NCBI RefSeq assembly: GCF_035762905.1
Contig: NZ_DASUCC010000034.1
Coordinates: 62,001-126,000, forward strand
Direction of reading: 5' to 3'
Source of the DNA: DASYTH01 sp035762905
Lineage (GTDB): Bacteria; Actinomycetota; Actinomycetes; Mycobacteriales; Pseudonocardiaceae
Length of the DNA: 64,000 nt
Shown: piece by piece, positions 61,233-64,000 of the stretch
How the letters are laid out: each line of letters opens with the position of its first letter
Position numbering within the stretch: the first letter of the stretch is position 1
Notes under the pieces: model-generated
The model's database searches: none
What the model saw: the letters and a program-made list of their open reading frames with translations, nothing else
Told to the model about the DNA's origin: nothing
Translations under genes and position numbers: made by a program

Positions 61233-62201
61233 ATGTCCGAGGTCCTGGTTCTCGTCGAGCACGCCGACGGCGAGGTCAAGAAGGTCAGCTACGAGCTGCT
61301 CACCGCCGCCCGAGCGCTCGGCGAGCCGTCGGCGGTCGTGGTCGGCGCGCCCGGCACGGCGGCCAAGCTCCGGGAGTCGCTGGCCGGCTACGGCGCGGCC
61401 AAGGTCTATGTCGCCGAGTCCGACGACGCGGCGAGCTTCCTGGTCACCCCGACGGTGGACGTGCTGGCCGCGCTGGTCGAGCAGACCTCCCCGGCGGCCG
61501 TGCTGGTCGCCGCGTCGGCCGAGGGCAAGGAGGTGTCCGCCCGGCTGGCCGTGCGCACCGGCTCCGGTCTGCTCTGGGACGCGGTCGGGCTGGAGGGCTC
61601 CGGCGGCGACGTGACCGCCGTGCAGTCGATCTTCGGTGGCGCGTTCGTGGTGAAGTCCAAGACCACCAAGGGCGTGCCGATCGTGTCGGTGCGGCCCGGC
61701 GGCCTCGAGGCCGAGCCGGCCCAGGGTGCCGCCGCCGAGGAGGCGGTCAGCGTGCCGGCCGCCGATCCGGCCAGGTCGGCCCGGATCACCGGGGTCGAGC
61801 CGGTGGTCGGCGGCGACCGGCCGGAGCTGACCGAGGCCTCGGTCGTGGTCTCCGGCGGCCGCGGGGTCGGCAGCGCGGAGAGCTTCGCCGTGGTCGAACA
61901 GCTCGCCGACACCCTCGGCGCGGCGGTCGGAGCGTCTCGCGCCGCGGTCGATTCCGGGTACTACCCGGCGCAGTTCCAGGTCGGGCAGACCGGCAAGACG
62001 GTGTCCCCGCAGCTCTACATCGCGTTGGGCATCTCCGGTGCCATCCAGCACCGGGCCGGCATGCAGACCTCGAAGACGATCGTCGCGGTGAACAAGGACC
62101 CGGAGGCGCCGATCTTCGAGATCGCCGACTTCGGCGTCGTCGGAGACCTGTTCAAGGTGGCGCCCCAGCTCACCGAAGAGGTCGCCAAGCGCAAGGGGTG
62201 A
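61233..62201 (+). CDS. etfA: electron transfer flavoprotein alpha subunit
   Basis: 322 residues. Seen: VLVLVEHADGEVKKVSYELL start and the C-terminal FAD-binding block SRAAVDSGYYPAQFQVGQTGKTVSP, QLYIALGISGAIQH, VAVNKDPEAPIF. AAGGGGAG lies upstream of the ATG. Partner of etfB. Confidence 0.95.
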   Translation: MSEVLVLVEHADGEVKKVSYELLTAARALGEPSAVVVGAPGTAAKLRESLAGYGAAKVYVAESDDAASFLVTPTVDVLAALVEQTSPAAVLVAASAEGKEVSARLAVRTGSGLLWDAVGLEGSGGDVTAVQSIFGGAFVVKSKTTKGVPIVSVRPGGLEAEPAQGAAAEEAVSVPAADPARSARITGVEPVVGGDRPELTEASVVVSGGRGVGSAESFAVVEQLADTLGAAVGASRAAVDSGYYPAQFQVGQTGKTVSPQLYIALGISGAIQHRAGMQTSKTIVAVNKDPEAPIFEIADFGVVGDLFKVAPQLTEEVAKRKG

Positions 62202-62277
62202 GAAGTTCACCTGTGCTGCACGCGAAGGTCATCGGATAACGGTCCCGGACGTCGTCTCGGCCCCGTAGACCAGCAGC

Positions 62278-63048
62278 ATGACGACGTCCGAGCTGCTGAT
62301 CGCCGCGCCAGGCACCGGGACAGACGCCCCCCGCTACACACTGCTGCTCACCAGGGATCCGGCCGAGGTCGCCGCCGCACAACGGCTGCGCCACCAGGTG
62401 TTCGCCGGGGAGATGGGCGCCAGGCTGCACAGCCCGGTGCCCGGCCTCGACGTGGACTCCTTCGACGAGTTCTGCGATCACCTGGTGGTCCGCGCGGAAC
62501 CGGCCGGCGAGATCGTCGGCACGTACCGGATGCTGCCGCCGGACCGGGCCGCCGAGGCCGGCCGGCTGTACGCCGAGTCCGAGTTCGACCTGACCGCCGT
62601 GCGTCCGCTGCGGGACACGCTGGTGGAGACCGGCCGTTCGTGCGTGCACCCGGACCACCGCACCGGCGCCGTGGTCAGCCTGATCTGGGCCGGCATCGGG
62701 CGCTACCTGCTGCTGTCCGGCCACCGCTGGCTGGCCGGCTGCGCCTCGATCCCGCTCACCGACGGCGGATCGCTCGCCGCCGGGGTGTGGAACGCCGTGC
62801 GGGACAAGCACTTCGCGCCACCGCGGTTCCGGGTGACGCCCCGGGTCCCGTTCCCGGTCGGCACCGTCGCCGCGCCGGCCCGCACCGTGCTGCCGCCGCT
62901 GCTGAAGGGTTATCTCCGGCTCGGCGCCTGGGTCTGCGGCCCGCCCGCGCACGACCCCGACTTCGGCGTCGCGGACCTGTTCGTGCTGCTCGGCATGGAC
63001 CACGTCGACCGGCGCTACCTGCGGTTCTTCCTGGGGGATCTGGGATGA
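62278..63048 (+). CDS. OlsB-like N-acyltransferase (GNAT)
   Basis: 256 residues. Seen: TRDPAEVAAAQRLRHQVFAGEMGA and ETGRSCVHPDHRTGAVVSLIWAG, with HRWLAGCASIPL, as in hemolysin-like OlsB proteins. Known OlsB makes lyso-ornithine lipid from acyl-ACP; Rv3027c is the syntenic homologue. ATGA overlap with the next acyltransferase supports an OlsB/OlsA pair, though ornithine as acceptor is not proven. Confidence 0.78.
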   Translation: MTTSELLIAAPGTGTDAPRYTLLLTRDPAEVAAAQRLRHQVFAGEMGARLHSPVPGLDVDSFDEFCDHLVVRAEPAGEIVGTYRMLPPDRAAEAGRLYAESEFDLTAVRPLRDTLVETGRSCVHPDHRTGAVVSLIWAGIGRYLLLSGHRWLAGCASIPLTDGGSLAAGVWNAVRDKHFAPPRFRVTPRVPFPVGTVAAPARTVLPPLLKGYLRLGAWVCGPPAHDPDFGVADLFVLLGMDHVDRRYLRFFLGDLG

Positions 63049-63935
63049 GCCACGCCTGGATGCCGACCTCGCCGTGCGGTCCGGGCTGCCTGACCGGCGA
63101 CGAGCCGACGGTGGGCCGGGTGCGCGCCGCCGGGCGTCTGTGCCGGACCGCCGGGGTGCTGGTCACCGCGCTGGCACTGGCTCCGGTGGTCGGGTTGCTG
63201 CCCCGCAGCCGGCGGGCGAGCGTGCTGCGCCGGGTGTTCCGCGGCCTGCTGCGCGCGGTCGGCGTGCGGCTCGCGGTGCGCAACGCCGCCGGGCTGCGAC
63301 CGGTACCCGGCCGGGGCGCGCTGGTGGTGCACAACCACATCTCCTGGCTGGACATCGTGGCGATCAACGGTGTGCGGCCGATGCGCGCGCTGGCCAAGCG
63401 CGAGGTGCGCGGCTGGCCGCTGATCGGCGCCCTGGCCACGGCGGCGGGTTCGGTGTACCTGGACCGGGAGCGGCTGCGCACCCTGCCCGGCACCATGACG
63501 GAGCTGGCCGGGGTGCTGCGCGGCGGGTCCATGGTCACCGTCACGCCGGAGGGCACCACCTGGTGCGGGCAGGCGTCCGGACGGTTCCGGACCGCGACGT
63601 TCCAGGCGGCCATCGACGCCGGGGTCCCGGTGATCCCGGTGGCGCTCCGGTTTCGGGCGGCCGGCGGGCGGGAGACCAGCGCGCCCGCGTTCATCGGCGC
63701 TGAGTCGCTGGTCGAGTCCATCCGCCGGGTGGTCCGGCTGCGCGGGCTGGTGCTGGAGCTGGAAGTGCTGCCCGAGCTGCGTTCGGAGCGGGCCGCCGAC
63801 CGGCGGGAGCTGGCCGCGCTCGCCGAGGCGTCGGTGGACCTCGCGCTCGGCCGGACCCTGCTGCGTGCGGAAATTCCGTACCGGAGCGCCCGGCTGGACC
63901 TCGGCCGCGCTAGAGGTTGCACCATGGACTGGTGA
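63045..63935 (+). CDS. OlsA/PlsC-like O-acyltransferase
   Basis: 296 residues. Seen: hydrophobic N-terminus (LVTALALAPVVGLL), catalytic HX4D as NHISWLDIVAIN, GSVYLDRERL, and PEGTTWCGQASGRF. Known family adds acyl chains to glycerol phosphate or lyso-ornithine lipid. ATG 63045 overlaps the GNAT gene (ATGA). Ends by GTGA overlap with the next gene. Confidence 0.82.
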   Translation: MSHAWMPTSPCGPGCLTGDEPTVGRVRAAGRLCRTAGVLVTALALAPVVGLLPRSRRASVLRRVFRGLLRAVGVRLAVRNAAGLRPVPGRGALVVHNHISWLDIVAINGVRPMRALAKREVRGWPLIGALATAAGSVYLDRERLRTLPGTMTELAGVLRGGSMVTVTPEGTTWCGQASGRFRTATFQAAIDAGVPVIPVALRFRAAGGRETSAPAFIGAESLVESIRRVVRLRGLVLELEVLPELRSERAADRRELAALAEASVDLALGRTLLRAEIPYRSARLDLGRARGCTMDW

Positions 63936-64000
63936 CGACCGCCGTCGACGTCAACCCGCTGTGGAGCACGCGGTACCGCGCGACCACGCTCGGGCTGGTC
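63932..64000 (+). CDS. partial CDS, start only (possible MFS transporter)
   Basis: GTG 63932 overlaps the preceding stop as GTGA. Only 23 codons are inside the window: VTTAVDVNPLWSTRYRATT then LGLV. This looks like the cytosolic N-terminus before a first membrane segment, as in MFS transporters, but that call is weak. It does not look like IscS, which follows at this place in M. tuberculosis. Confidence 0.4.
   Translation, partial: MTTAVDVNPLWSTRYRATTLGLV

Noticed and set aside
63932..64000. iscS at the right end by analogy with Rv3025c
   Set aside because: The 23 visible codons do not resemble the IscS N-terminus, so the synteny seems to end here.

Overview
The window is high-G+C actinobacterial DNA with G/C-biased third codon positions, many GTG starts, and many genes that begin 6-7 bases after a -10-like box without a ribosome binding site. 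The gene set points to the order Pseudonocardiales (Amycolatopsis-like relatives); this is inferred from gene content and synteny, not from a marker gene. It looks chromosomal: no tRNA, rRNA, CRISPR array, transposase, phage gene or replication origin was recognised.

Layout. 0-3.5 kb: thiolase, MeaB GTPase, a membrane protein and a VapBC-type toxin-antitoxin pair. 3.6-8.6 kb: a reverse-strand sugar operon (LacI repressor, ManA, and an Frc-like ABC importer) with LacI-type palindromes at its head. 8.8-14.1 kb: an ABC-2 exporter, a sigma-factor fragment fused to an unrelated tail, MarR, and small conserved proteins. 14.2-18.1 kb: a YbbN-like thioredoxin and two zinc metallopeptidase lipoproteins. 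18.2-30 kb: the alpha-glucan cluster glgB, CBS protein, mak, treS, a secreted M43 protease and glgE, with divergent glgP. 30-39.8 kb: a degenerate M50-like TPR protein, a thioredoxin-reductase-like enzyme with its divergent cupin regulator, an AhpD-like protein whose CxxC motif reads C-x-x-UGA, a fused SecDF, and a cysteine dioxygenase-rhodanese-NudC operon behind a Cys-containing leader ORF. 39.8-44.2 kb: glgX and a three-gene WXG-like operon. 44.4-56.7 kb: a HelD/HelR-type helicase, an ABC ATPase, enoyl-CoA hydratase, methyltransferases, an MmpS-like lipoprotein, an APC permease with formamidase, and a nucleoside hydrolase. 56.7-64 kb: a GT4 glycosyltransferase, a GH57 branching enzyme, a methyltransferase, etfBA and an OlsB/OlsA-like acyltransferase pair. 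From memory, this last block follows the gene order Rv3032-Rv3026c of Mycobacterium tuberculosis.

How the genes work together. The window holds most of an alpha-glucan economy: trehalose is isomerised to maltose (TreS), phosphorylated (Mak), polymerised (GlgE), branched (GlgB) and degraded (GlgP, GlgX). A second system (GT4, GH57, methyltransferase) probably makes an intracellular glucan or methylglucose-type polymer. The sugar importer with ManA feeds hexose phosphates. EtfAB, thiolase and enoyl-CoA hydratase serve acyl-CoA oxidation.

Most notable observations: (1) a single in-frame UGA replaces the second cysteine of an AhpD-type CxxC motif and is followed at bacterial-SECIS distance by a perfect 8-bp hairpin; (2) two near-identical intercistronic elements with MIRU-like architecture each encode a 32-33 residue peptide that overlaps both neighbours by four bases; (3) a Cys-rich leader ORF lies ahead of cysteine dioxygenase; (4) a sigma factor lacks region 4 and is fused to foreign sequence; (5) an M50-like domain has lost its HExxH motif.
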